Below, piece after piece: positions 25,977-34,178 of a stretch of 64,000 nt of DNA (positions are counted from its first letter, which is position 1; every line of letters begins with the position of its first letter). A program made the position numbers and the translations under genes. The notes beneath the pieces were generated by a model. It searched no databases, was not told the origin of the DNA, and saw nothing but the letters and a program-made list of their open reading frames with translations. This stretch comes from Gammaproteobacteria bacterium (GTDB lineage Bacteria > Pseudomonadota > Gammaproteobacteria > Eutrophobiales > Eutrophobiaceae): contig WVYN01000050.1 of assembly GCA_011772965.1 (NCBI GenBank), positions 69,692 to 133,691 of the forward strand, given 5' to 3'.

Positions 25977-27353
25977 TCAGTCCAGCAGCCCAAGCATCTC
26001 TTTAACTCGGGTAAACTTTTCCCTGGGTTTATTTTTCTTTTTACCAGCATTGATTTCAGCGGTATCGATCTTGCCCCAGTCCGGGTAGGTAACGTAGCGT
26101 ATATTTTTTGCCTGCAACAGCGGAATGAGACCTTCAACACCAGCTTTACCATCTTTGGTGCTGTTTTGCTGAATATCTTCCAACAAGGCATTTACTGTCG
26201 CAACACTATCTGCGCGGTTGGTGCCGATAATGCCGGTTGGTCCCCGTTTGATCCAGCCGGCTGTATAAAGTTGTGACATGAATTTACCCGATTCGGTCAC
26301 TCTGCCATCTGTGTTTGGAATAATGCCACGTTTGTCATCGAAAGGGACACCGGGAATGGGGACACCGCGATAGCCGATGCTGCGAAACAGGATACCGGTT
26401 TCCAACTCAATGGTTTCTCCAGTTCCGCGTGCCGATTGATTGAAGGCATCGCCTGACAGTATATTTATTTCGAGAACTAATTTTTGCAGCCTGTTGTCAC
26501 CAATAAGCGCTTTGGGACTGAGCAGAAACATGAAATGGCAACGCCTTTGCTTGCTGCCGGATTTTCGTTCCGAGAAGTCGCGGAATAACTGGTAAACCTT
26601 GGCATTGCCAGCGTTAGCTTTGTCTTCGAGTTCTGCCTGACTCGCGGCATTGAGTTTGAGATCATCAGGGTTAACTACCGGATCGCAGTTTGCCAGTTCG
26701 CCAAATTCCCGCAGTTCCTTGGGCGTGAACTTGGCCTGCGCCGGACCTCGACGACCAATGACATAGATATCACTAACCCGGCTTTCTGCAAGTACGTCCA
26801 GGGCGTGCTGGGCAATGTCTGTGTGTTTCAACTCATCAACCGTTTTTGACAATATTCGACTGACATCGGCCGCCACATTACCCTGACCAATAATGACAGC
26901 ATTAGGATGTGAGAGGTCAAATTCCCTGTCGCGGTAATCCGGATGACCATTGTACCAGCCGACAAATTCGGTTGCGGTGTGACTACCTTTCAGCTCCTCG
27001 CCTGGTATGCCTAATTTACGATCAGATTCTGCCCCGCAAGTAAAAATTACGGCATGGTAGTTTTGTTTTAATTCATCTACTGTCAGGTCCTTGCCAACAG
27101 TGACATTACCCAGGAAAGTAAAGCCATCATTTTGCGCGATCTTCTCATAGAGTTTAATCGCTTGTTTGAGTTTTTGATGATCAGGGGCAACACCACTACG
27201 GACCAGACCGAAAGGCGAGGGCAGGCGTTCGAGCATGGTAACCTGCACAGTCAGACCAGATTTAAACAGGGCCTCGGTGGCATAGAAGCCGCTCGGCCCG
27301 CTGCCCACGATCGCGACCCGTAAGGGATTATGCCCGGTGCCAGAATTGCTCAT
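25977..27353 (-). CDS. NADP-ferredoxin reductase (adrenodoxin-reductase/FprA type)
   Basis: A 458-residue flavoprotein of the adrenodoxin reductase family, which exchanges electrons between ferredoxin and NADP(H). The FAD site VAIVGSGPSGFYATEAL is at residues 14-30, followed by LPSPFGLVRSGVAPDH. The NADP site VIIGQGNVAADVSRIL is near residue 155, and GWIKRGPTGIIGTNRADS is the C-terminal FAD block; all are diagnostic. It lies 22 bases downstream of the ferredoxin gene, so the two almost certainly work as a pair. Their placement at the end of the second fwd set suggests they carry electrons from formyl-methylofuran oxidation to NADP+, or the reverse. Confidence 0.92.
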   Translation of the reverse strand: MSNSGTGHNPLRVAIVGSGPSGFYATEALFKSGLTVQVTMLERLPSPFGLVRSGVAPDHQKLKQAIKLYEKIAQNDGFTFLGNVTVGKDLTVDELKQNYHAVIFTCGAESDRKLGIPGEELKGSHTATEFVGWYNGHPDYRDREFDLSHPNAVIIGQGNVAADVSRILSKTVDELKHTDIAQHALDVLAESRVSDIYVIGRRGPAQAKFTPKELREFGELANCDPVVNPDDLKLNAASQAELEDKANAGNAKVYQLFRDFSERKSGSKQRRCHFMFLLSPKALIGDNRLQKLVLEINILSGDAFNQSARGTGETIELETGILFRSIGYRGVPIPGVPFDDKRGIIPNTDGRVTESGKFMSQLYTAGWIKRGPTGIIGTNRADSVATVNALLEDIQQNSTKDGKAGVEGLIPLLQAKNIRYVTYPDWGKIDTAEINAGKKKNKPREKFTRVKEMLGLLD

Positions 27354-27375
27354 TTAATACCCATTTCAAATCTGA

Positions 27376-27681
27376 TCAGAAACCCAGTTCTGTTTTCCGT
27401 TCCTCTGCGCCCGGCAGGGGATCCATCTGCTCTTCACAGACCGGAAGTTCTGGCGCACGTTCTGCATTAATGGCAATCCAGTGTTCTTTGTCCTCGGGTA
27501 TATCATCTCCTTCATAAATAGCCTGCACCGGGCACTCCGGAATACAGGCACTGCAATCAATACAAACATCCGGATCGATATACAGCATTTCATCATCATA
27601 ATGAAAACAGGATACCGGACAGACGGAAACGCAATCTGTAAATCGACACCCCTTGCAATTGTCAGTCACTATCGTTGTCAT
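27376..27681 (-). CDS. fdxA: 7Fe ferredoxin (3Fe-4S/4Fe-4S, FdxA type)
   Basis: A 101-residue ferredoxin starting MTTIVTDNCKGCRFTDCVSV, followed by CP, then CIDCSACIPECP. The spacing CxxCxxxxCxxxCP plus a complete second CxxCxxCxxxCP matches the Azotobacter-type 7Fe ferredoxins, including the acidic C-terminal part (DPLPGAEER). It is a soluble low-potential carrier. It sits between fwdC and the NADP-ferredoxin reductase, 36 bases after one and 22 before the other. Archaeal Fwd uses the FwdF/FwdG polyferredoxins; none are encoded here, so this small ferredoxin may replace them. Confidence 0.95.
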   Translation of the reverse strand: MTTIVTDNCKGCRFTDCVSVCPVSCFHYDDEMLYIDPDVCIDCSACIPECPVQAIYEGDDIPEDKEHWIAINAERAPELPVCEEQMDPLPGAEERKTELGF

Positions 27682-27717
27682 CGTTGTCTCCTGATAGGTT
27701 CCGTTAAAGTTAATTAC

Positions 27718-28527
27718 TTATGGTGTGAAAACCAGAATTTCCCCTTTGTTAAGCTCGACGCTATCGCCACTCCAGCGTTGGTACTTTCCCGTCAATTTTG
27801 CATCACTGATATTGAATCCCTGTGTTCGCAAAGCCCTGAATAACAATCGCAAGTAGACAGGATGGTAAATGCAATCGTAACTGAATGTTGGCAGCATCTC
27901 AGCCGGATTCATAGTAATAATTGACCCCCGTTTCATCCCGGCCCCGCTACGAATTCCCATTTCACCGAGGACAACGATTGTACCTGCCAGCATATTGACA
28001 CCGGTAAAGTCGCCGGCGTTGCCCCCGATCACAATCAGGCCGTTTCGCATTCCGTGCCCTATCTCGTTTTTTGCATGGCCATGAATAAATATTTCCCCGC
28101 CAAGCATACCCGCAGCACTGCCTCGATAGGCACTACCGGCCAGATGCTTGGCATTGCCCTTGATCACGATCCGCCCGCCGGCCATTTCCGGACCAACCCA
28201 GTCACCAGCGTTACCATCGACAGTAATTTCACCACCACTCATGCCGACGCCAAGATGTTCACCCACATCCCCATGGATGTGTAATTTTCCTGTTGTCATG
28301 CCACTCCCCAGGAGCTTTACACGGGCGAGGTCACCTTCGAGGTGTATTGCACCCTCACCCTTACCCTTAACCTTGAAAAAATCACCGACGGTCACCTGTT
28401 CATTGCCATGTTGTATTTGTAATCCGGATACTGCCTTGCTATCCAGCCCCAGGGTTTTATCAGGACCAAGTAATTCTGCTTCCAGGGGAACCTGGGGCCG
28501 GGTATGCATGGATAGTTCAAGACTCAT
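27718..28527 (-). CDS. fwdC: Formylmethanofuran dehydrogenase subunit C homologue (copy 2)
   Basis: A 269-residue beta-helix subunit with the same GXGXG-type repeats as copy 1 (GGEITVDGNAGDWVGPEMA, GGRIVIKGNAKHLAGSAYRG, GGEIFIHGHAKNEIGHGMR). It would join the catalytic subunits of the second complex. The N-terminal region differs from copy 1, and the protein is 15 residues shorter. Its start overlaps the ftr/fhcD stop by 4 bases, and the ferredoxin gene follows after 36 bases. I use the fwd name because this set retains the dehydrogenase features described under fwdB. Confidence 0.93.
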   Translation of the reverse strand: MSLELSMHTRPQVPLEAELLGPDKTLGLDSKAVSGLQIQHGNEQVTVGDFFKVKGKGEGAIHLEGDLARVKLLGSGMTTGKLHIHGDVGEHLGVGMSGGEITVDGNAGDWVGPEMAGGRIVIKGNAKHLAGSAYRGSAAGMLGGEIFIHGHAKNEIGHGMRNGLIVIGGNAGDFTGVNMLAGTIVVLGEMGIRSGAGMKRGSIITMNPAEMLPTFSYDCIYHPVYLRLLFRALRTQGFNISDAKLTGKYQRWSGDSVELNKGEILVFTP

Positions 28528-29420
28528 GCTGCCTCCTCAAGCAGGTCTTTCAACTGGATCTTGAACTGACCGAGATTCCCGCCGTAATTGCCGGCGGTAA
28601 TTTGTTTGATCCCGGGTTTTATTGCCGCATGCAGGCCGGCCTGCATAGCCCGACTGACGGCGTCCACATCAAGGCCATCAATCACGATCTCCAGTACACA
28701 GTTTGCTCCATCAACGACATTTGATTCGGGGGCTATACCGCGTAATGTTGGGCAGTAAGCATCATTGGTCGAGGCAATCAATGTCTTGTATTTTGATCCG
28801 ACCTTACTGCCACTTCTTACGACGCCATCCGGAAAGGGGAGAATGACACCTGCAATTTCCCGCATGGCCTTAGTTGAGGCATTAGCAGCACGCAGTGTAG
28901 TCTTCAGATCCCTGCCGATGATTAATATGTTTCCGCCACCAACCGCGGGTTGCAAGGCAAAGGATTCATCCACTATGAATTCACCATCCATGACCGGAAT
29001 TCGCCAATAACGCCGATGCTGAATCTGTTTACTGTTTTGATAGCCGTCTCCAAAATATCGAAGTTGCCCGCCCACCATTACCGTTCGTTCTGCATCCAGG
29101 CCATTGAAACAGGCTGTGGTTGGACAGGTCATAACGCATTGTCCAATGCGTTCGACCAGCCGTTTACCCAGTCCCTCGGCATCTGTAGCGAAGATTAGAA
29201 CGCTTACTCCGGGACGTTGGTCCGGGGTTACATCCGCAGAAAGCTCACGTTCAATACCTGCTTCACACTTGCAACCGATGACCGACGTAGCAAATCCGGT
29301 CATGGAGCGTGCTGCAGCCATCGCCCATTGCCTTGTTTCAGCGGTAATCACAACCCGTGATGCCCACATCTTGAAGGCTTCAGCAAACGTGTCTGCAATA
29401 TCGGTAGACTTAATCTTCAT
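28524..29420 (-). CDS. fhcD: Formylmethanofuran:H4MPT formyltransferase (copy 2)
   Basis: A second Ftr/FhcD of 298 residues: TFAEAFKMWASRVVITAET, QLRYFGDGYQNSKQ, PDGVVRSGSKVGSKYKTLIA, STNDAYCPTLRG and AGNYGGNLGQFKIQLKDL. The same motifs as copy 1 are kept, so it should be active. It is coupled by 4-base overlaps to fwdA upstream and fwdC downstream. Having its own formyltransferase makes this set a self-contained formyl-H4MPT to methylofuran to CO2 module. Confidence 0.95.
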   Translation of the reverse strand: MKIKSTDIADTFAEAFKMWASRVVITAETRQWAMAAARSMTGFATSVIGCKCEAGIERELSADVTPDQRPGVSVLIFATDAEGLGKRLVERIGQCVMTCPTTACFNGLDAERTVMVGGQLRYFGDGYQNSKQIQHRRYWRIPVMDGEFIVDESFALQPAVGGGNILIIGRDLKTTLRAANASTKAMREIAGVILPFPDGVVRSGSKVGSKYKTLIASTNDAYCPTLRGIAPESNVVDGANCVLEIVIDGLDVDAVSRAMQAGLHAAIKPGIKQITAGNYGGNLGQFKIQLKDLLEEAA

Positions 29421-31060
29421 GAGCTAACTCTGGGAATGATTTCATGCTCGTGCAGGTAATGATCGGCCACACCATAATTTTCAAATTCAATTGAATAGTA
29501 TTTTTCAAAGAATGGCCGGATGTCTTCGGAAATCTCTTCATCAAATTCTGGTGCTGAGTGTAAAATTTTTCCGTAATAGTCATTCCTGAACTCATGATCC
29601 TCGATCACCATTTCACCAGACTTGATTACATAACGGGGGGCATTAAACATCATTTCCTTGTCTTCCTGATCATCATAAATGGTGATATCGGCGTCGGCTC
29701 CCGGTCCGAGCTGGCCCTTGTGTTTCAGGTTGAGGGCACGTGCGGGCGCGGCTCTGGAAATGATCGCAATCTCATTAAGGGTATATTCGCGATCCAGCGA
29801 CGGCAGGTTAGTTTTGGCAATCGCCTTCTGATTCACCTTGCCGATTTCTTCCTTGCGAAACTCCTTGTCCATCAGTAGACGAATCAGTTTCGGGTAGCTC
29901 ATAAACGATCCACCATTGGGATGATCAGTTGAGAGCATGATACGCCAGGGATCTTCTGATAACAGGAAGAGTTCAAGACCTATCGCCCATTGCAACGCAT
30001 GCGTGAATACATGTTCTTGGTATGAAAATGGCAGAATTCCACAACCGCTTTCACATTCGGCATCGGCATTTACCCATTTGCCTTTTTTGAATCCACGCAG
30101 GAGATAGGCGAGCGGTGCATCTGCCGTCATGATAGTAGATTTACCGAACATTACCTGACCAACATCACAAGTGATGTTCGGATGTGTATTGACGTATTCA
30201 GCGATCTCAACAGCCTTTGAGTCCGGATTTTTACCGGGCTCCCCGCCGTAACTGTGAAATTGGATATGAGCCAGGTGCATCCGCAGGTCCCCGGCCGTCT
30301 TCATGGTTTCCAGAGTGGTTTTATAATTGCCGCTGTGACCCAGGTTATTGCAATGAATATGGGGTGGATGAGGCAGGCCAAGTTCATTCACGGTTTTAAC
30401 AAAGGCCTCGATCACATCACGTGGGGAGATATTTAAGAGATCACTTTTCTCATCTATGTCTGTGACATTGGAATTACGCTTGCCTTTCCAGGGTTCATCG
30501 CCACCCGGATTGACCAGTTTTGCCGTATAGGCTTTGGTCTTGTTAATCCACCAGCCAACGGCCTGTTTGAATTCATCATGCCGTCCTTCCTTCAACAGGG
30601 TTTGCAGATAAATATTATTGCCCAGCAGGAGGTAGAAGCCCTTGTCGATGACCGGCGTATCATGCAGCTCTTCAACTGTATGCAACGCGCCGATAGGTGT
30701 AACGGCGGCTTCCATGACGGTGGTATATCCAAGGGTTGCATAGCGATAGCCGGTAGCAAATGTAGAAGGCACAGTGCCACCGGAACCGGAACGGGTAAAG
30801 TTTGTCCCAGGATGTGGGTCATGGCGGTGGTCTTCAGGCTGCAGTTTACGAGCAAGATTGACCTTGGGACCGGCAATATGGCTATGGATATCCACGCCAC
30901 CGGGCATGATCACCATGCCACTGGCATCGATACTAGGTGTATCGTCTGGTAGGCTGTCGACTACCTTACCATTCTTGATACAAATATCGCGTACTTCACC
31001 ATCGATATTGTTTGCCGGGTCATATACCCTGCCATTGACGAAACGCAGCGTGGAAGCCAT
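29417..31060 (-). CDS. fwdA: Formylmethanofuran dehydrogenase subunit A / hydrolase (copy 2)
   Basis: A 547-residue amidohydrolase-fold subunit. Metal-site motifs are VDIHSHIAGPKVNLARKL, the Lys in AKLVNPGGDEPW, HIQFHSYGGE and MLSTDHPNGGSF. In archaeal Fwd this subunit interconverts formyl-methanofuran and formate, which travels through a tunnel to FwdB. The final 80 residues are more acidic than in copy 1. The gene overlaps fhcD by 4 bases and is 66 bases after fwdB, a gap that holds a hairpin. Confidence 0.95.
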   Translation of the reverse strand: MASTLRFVNGRVYDPANNIDGEVRDICIKNGKVVDSLPDDTPSIDASGMVIMPGGVDIHSHIAGPKVNLARKLQPEDHRHDPHPGTNFTRSGSGGTVPSTFATGYRYATLGYTTVMEAAVTPIGALHTVEELHDTPVIDKGFYLLLGNNIYLQTLLKEGRHDEFKQAVGWWINKTKAYTAKLVNPGGDEPWKGKRNSNVTDIDEKSDLLNISPRDVIEAFVKTVNELGLPHPPHIHCNNLGHSGNYKTTLETMKTAGDLRMHLAHIQFHSYGGEPGKNPDSKAVEIAEYVNTHPNITCDVGQVMFGKSTIMTADAPLAYLLRGFKKGKWVNADAECESGCGILPFSYQEHVFTHALQWAIGLELFLLSEDPWRIMLSTDHPNGGSFMSYPKLIRLLMDKEFRKEEIGKVNQKAIAKTNLPSLDREYTLNEIAIISRAAPARALNLKHKGQLGPGADADITIYDDQEDKEMMFNAPRYVIKSGEMVIEDHEFRNDYYGKILHSAPEFDEEISEDIRPFFEKYYSIEFENYGVADHYLHEHEIIPRVSS

Positions 31061-31097
31061 GAATTAATACCCTGATTATTTATTCTTATATATTAAA

Positions 31098-31120
31098 GGT
31101 GTGTCGATTGGAAACACACC
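31098..31120 (-). other. Hairpin between fwdB and fwdA
   Basis: A 7-base-pair stem GGTGTGT / ACACACC with a 9-base loop. On the minus strand it is followed by TTTAATATATAAG. It could weakly attenuate transcription or set an mRNA processing point that adjusts subunit ratios. The T-run is too poor for a firm terminator call. Confidence 0.45.
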
Positions 31121-31126
31121 CTGATA

Positions 31127-32488
31127 CTACAACATCAGTTTCGAGGCGACTCTGGCCTCTCCCGTTGCACCAGTTGCACCACATTTGGATAAAATAAGTT
31201 CATGCACCCGTTTTTTAATCGCAAAAAGGATTTCCTCATCACCGGGATAGGGGGATTCAAATGCCGGGCGCAGGGGAATCGGGACATCATCCATACGATA
31301 GACAGTACCGGCCGTATTGATGCCATAGGTGGATGTGGCAAAGGCCACATGTGACAGTTTGCTGGTGCTGGTCTCCTTGGTATCCAGGGATATCACCGGG
31401 ATCTTTTTCAGATGTTCAATCGCGGCCTTTGGGAAATTCGAGGCCGGATCACTAGCGATGATTAGGGCCGCGTCGGCGTCACCACGTGTAAGGGTATCCA
31501 CTGTGGTGAATTCCCCGGGGTTGAAGCGCGGGAATCCCCGGCTGAAATTTACCCCGAAAGGATAACCGGTCTGCCAGGAAACCACGTTATCGGCACCAGT
31601 AACATTACCATGGCCGCGTACCGGCTTGGCGACGAAGTGGGTGAATTCATTCAGATCGGTGGCCAGTGCCAGCAAGGCACCAGAATTAAAATGCCGGCCC
31701 CGAGTCATGGTCAGCCCCATGCCAAAAAACAATACGCCGAAGCGGCAGTTCTTCATCCGTTCTACCAGGTCCGTCATGGTCTCCAGCGGGACACCTGTCA
31801 TCACTTGAATCTGTGGATCGACCTTTCGGCCCTTGACCAGGGCTCGCAGGGCCCAAAGCAGTTCAAAATCCTTGCCCGGTTTTACCTGAATCAGGATATC
31901 GGCCACCGGTGCACTGGGTGTTTTTCGCACGTCGATCATGACCACGGTCCGATCTTTCTTGCCATTGGGAATAAACATCCCCTTAGGCGTTACTGAATAA
32001 CGGAAGTGACGGGGGTGAGACTCGGCTGGATTGCCGCCCCAGTAGATCACAAGATCGGCACGATTCTTGACCTCACCCAGGGTACTGGTGCTTTCACCGA
32101 TATCTTGGAAGGCGAGTCCTGATGGACCATGACAGACCGAGGTTGTGGTATCGATTGTTCCCCGGATGATATCGGAGATGGCGACAGCCTGTTTCTGGGC
32201 TTCGCAAGTGGTGTCACTCAGACCGTAGGTAATCGGGAATTTAGCGTTTACCAGCACCTGCGCGGCTTCTTCGATAGCCTCTTCGAGGGGTGCTTCCTTG
32301 CCATCGATCATGGCCACCGGTCGGTCGTCGATTTGGTGTTCTGCAAACCAGGCCCTGCCCAGAACACAGGCATTCTTGGCCTTAGTGATAACTTTCTTGT
32401 CCAGATCCACGGTGAGTTCCATATCGTCGCAAACGCAGCCGCAGAAAGTGCAAGTTGCATTTTTTACGATTCGAGTATTTTCAGCCAT
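31127..32488 (-). CDS. fwdB: Formylmethanofuran dehydrogenase catalytic subunit B with intact active site (copy 2)
   Basis: A 453-residue molybdopterin-fold subunit. The N-terminal 4Fe-4S ligands are C13, C16, C20 and C41 (CTFCGCVC, NAC). The segment TTTSVCHGPSG puts C119 and H120 exactly where archaeal FwdB has its tungsten/molybdenum-ligand Cys (about 118) and catalytic His. The later block PVRGHGNVTGADNVVSWQTG keeps the active-site Arg. All three features are missing or changed in the fhcB copy at 24480. It should therefore bind a W or Mo bis-pterin cofactor and oxidise formate to CO2 inside the complex. It follows the fwdD-type gene by 35 bases. Cofactor metal cannot be told from sequence. 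Confidence 0.93.
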   Translation of the reverse strand: MAENTRIVKNATCTFCGCVCDDMELTVDLDKKVITKAKNACVLGRAWFAEHQIDDRPVAMIDGKEAPLEEAIEEAAQVLVNAKFPITYGLSDTTCEAQKQAVAISDIIRGTIDTTTSVCHGPSGLAFQDIGESTSTLGEVKNRADLVIYWGGNPAESHPRHFRYSVTPKGMFIPNGKKDRTVVMIDVRKTPSAPVADILIQVKPGKDFELLWALRALVKGRKVDPQIQVMTGVPLETMTDLVERMKNCRFGVLFFGMGLTMTRGRHFNSGALLALATDLNEFTHFVAKPVRGHGNVTGADNVVSWQTGYPFGVNFSRGFPRFNPGEFTTVDTLTRGDADAALIIASDPASNFPKAAIEHLKKIPVISLDTKETSTSKLSHVAFATSTYGINTAGTVYRMDDVPIPLRPAFESPYPGDEEILFAIKKRVHELILSKCGATGATGEARVASKLML

Positions 32489-32523
32489 TTTAGACTCCCG
32501 TCAGGTGATCGTCGTGGTCGCTA

Positions 32524-32871
32524 TCATGCTGCCACCTTCTCAATTTTAACCTGCATATGCTTGGATAAAGGCATGCCACTGCCCGCGGTATCACCGTCCA
32601 TGAGTTCACTGGATGGCGGGCCATAGGCGATGAAGAGAACGCCAGATGGCAAGTCATCGGGCTTGCGTCCCTTACAGCGGACAACAGCACTACCTATCTC
32701 GTTACTGATCCTGACCTCATCCCCGTCCTTAAGTTTCAGGCGGGTCATATCATCCATGTTCATCTCCAGAATTGAGGTGACGTCAATGTATTCTTCCTTG
32801 AGCTTGCCCTTGTTCAGGGAGGTGCCCTGTTTACTGCTGCGACCGGGGATTAAAATCATGGTTTCTGTCAT
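32524..32871 (-). CDS. fwdD: Molybdopterin dinucleotide-binding subunit, FwdD/FmdD type
   Basis: A 115-residue protein of the molybdopterin dinucleotide-binding fold. Readable parts are ILIPGRSSKQGTSLNKGK, MNMDDMTRLKLKDGDEVRIS and the GSAVVRCKGRKPDDLPSG strand that faces the pterin. In archaeal formylmethanofuran dehydrogenase this domain is a separate small subunit, FwdD. The usual bacterial fhcBADC sets lack it, and the other copy here lacks it too. The ATG at 32869-32871 is preferred because GAGGAGG lies just upstream; an in-frame start at 32910 is weaker. It is first in the fwdDBA-fhcD-fwdC-fdx-fprA unit, divergent from mptG. Confidence 0.9.
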   Translation of the reverse strand: MTETMILIPGRSSKQGTSLNKGKLKEEYIDVTSILEMNMDDMTRLKLKDGDEVRISNEIGSAVVRCKGRKPDDLPSGVLFIAYGPPSSELMDGDTAGSGMPLSKHMQVKIEKVAA

Positions 32872-33122
32872 GAATGACTCCTCCTCAGGATCATTGCTAT
32901 GAGTATTCATGACAACAATGGTAGTAAAAACGCCAGCGCCTGCTTTTTATCAACGCAATATTGTCTGTATTTTCAAGATACTGATTTACACCCTAGCTTG
33001 ATAAATGTCAAAAATCTACACACTGCATCGGGGTTGCTGTGTTGGAGTATATCAAACACCGCTCATGCAGTATGATACTGGATTGATCATCGAATTCATC
33101 AAGAATTATTTACGGATTTTCA

Positions 33123-34145
33123 GTGACAGAACAACAACATCCCGAACAAACTCAAAGCAAAAATCTGGTGGAGATCCGCGCTCCCGGGCGCTTACATCTC
33201 GGCTTCATCGATATGCACGGTGGTCTGGGCAGGAGCTTTGGCAGTCTGGGACTGTGTCTGGATGATATTTATACTTACCTTACGGCCCGTCCCTCCAGAG
33301 ACGTCATTATTCATGGTCCATCAGGCCAGCGAGCCAGCATCTTTGCCGGCCGCATTCTGCAACACCTCGGGATAAAACAAGGGATAGAAATTAGCATCGT
33401 TGAATCCATCCCGGAGCATGCCGGGCTGGGTTCAGGTACTCAGTTATCACTGGCAGTGGGTACGGCGATAGCTGCCCTTTACGACAAGCCAATCAGTTTG
33501 CATGAAATAGCAATACTGATGGGACGTGGAGCCCGTTCTGGTATCGGTATCGGCGCGTTCCTGTATGGGGGATTCCTGGTCGATGGCGGCAGGGGTTCAG
33601 AGACCGAAGTCCCGCCGGTTATCAGTCGCCTACCCTTCCCTGAATCCTGGCGGTTATTACTGATTCTCGATAGCGCACGCCAGGGCATGCATGGTATCTC
33701 TGAGACCAGGGCCTTCAGTGAACTGCCGCCAATGCCTGAAGATCAATCGGCATATCTGTGCAGGTTAACGCTCATGCAGCTGCTACCCGCGCTGGCAGAG
33801 GGTAACTGCGAGTTGTTTGGTAGTTCAATTACCGAGATCCAGTCCCATGTAGGCGATCATTTTGCCCCTGCACAAGGCGGGCGCTATTATAGCCGCCGGG
33901 TCGCCGGTGTCTTGCCTTGGCTATCCGAGCGTGGCGCAACGGGGATAGGGCAGAGCTCCTGGGGGCCCACTGGTTTTGCGCTTTTTCCGAATGAAACCAA
34001 AGCCTATCAGGCATTAAAGGGGGCACGTGAACAGTGGCAGTACGAGCCCAGCTTATCCTTCAAGGTCTGTCGTGCACGTAATCAGAAGGCTGATATCTCG
34101 GCAGAGGATGTCGCTGGGGGCAGGCAATATCTAATAAACAAATAA
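33123..34145 (+). CDS. mptG: Beta-ribofuranosylaminobenzene 5'-phosphate synthase
   Basis: A 340-residue GHMP-kinase-fold enzyme that joins 4-hydroxybenzoate or p-aminobenzoate to PRPP in the first committed step of methanopterin synthesis. Motifs: EIRAPGRLHLGFIDMHGGLG at the start, and PEHAGLGSGTQLSLAVGTA, the GHMP glycine loop. It begins with GTG at 33123. The pabB gene at 42479 could supply p-aminobenzoate. It is the first gene of the plus-strand H4MPT/methylofuran block, with a 251-base shared promoter region opposite fwdD. Confidence 0.94.
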   Translation: MTEQQHPEQTQSKNLVEIRAPGRLHLGFIDMHGGLGRSFGSLGLCLDDIYTYLTARPSRDVIIHGPSGQRASIFAGRILQHLGIKQGIEISIVESIPEHAGLGSGTQLSLAVGTAIAALYDKPISLHEIAILMGRGARSGIGIGAFLYGGFLVDGGRGSETEVPPVISRLPFPESWRLLLILDSARQGMHGISETRAFSELPPMPEDQSAYLCRLTLMQLLPALAEGNCELFGSSITEIQSHVGDHFAPAQGGRYYSRRVAGVLPWLSERGATGIGQSSWGPTGFALFPNETKAYQALKGAREQWQYEPSLSFKVCRARNQKADISAEDVAGGRQYLINK

Positions 34146-34178
34146 TTACTACAAACACACTGAAGGTAATCAGTAACA

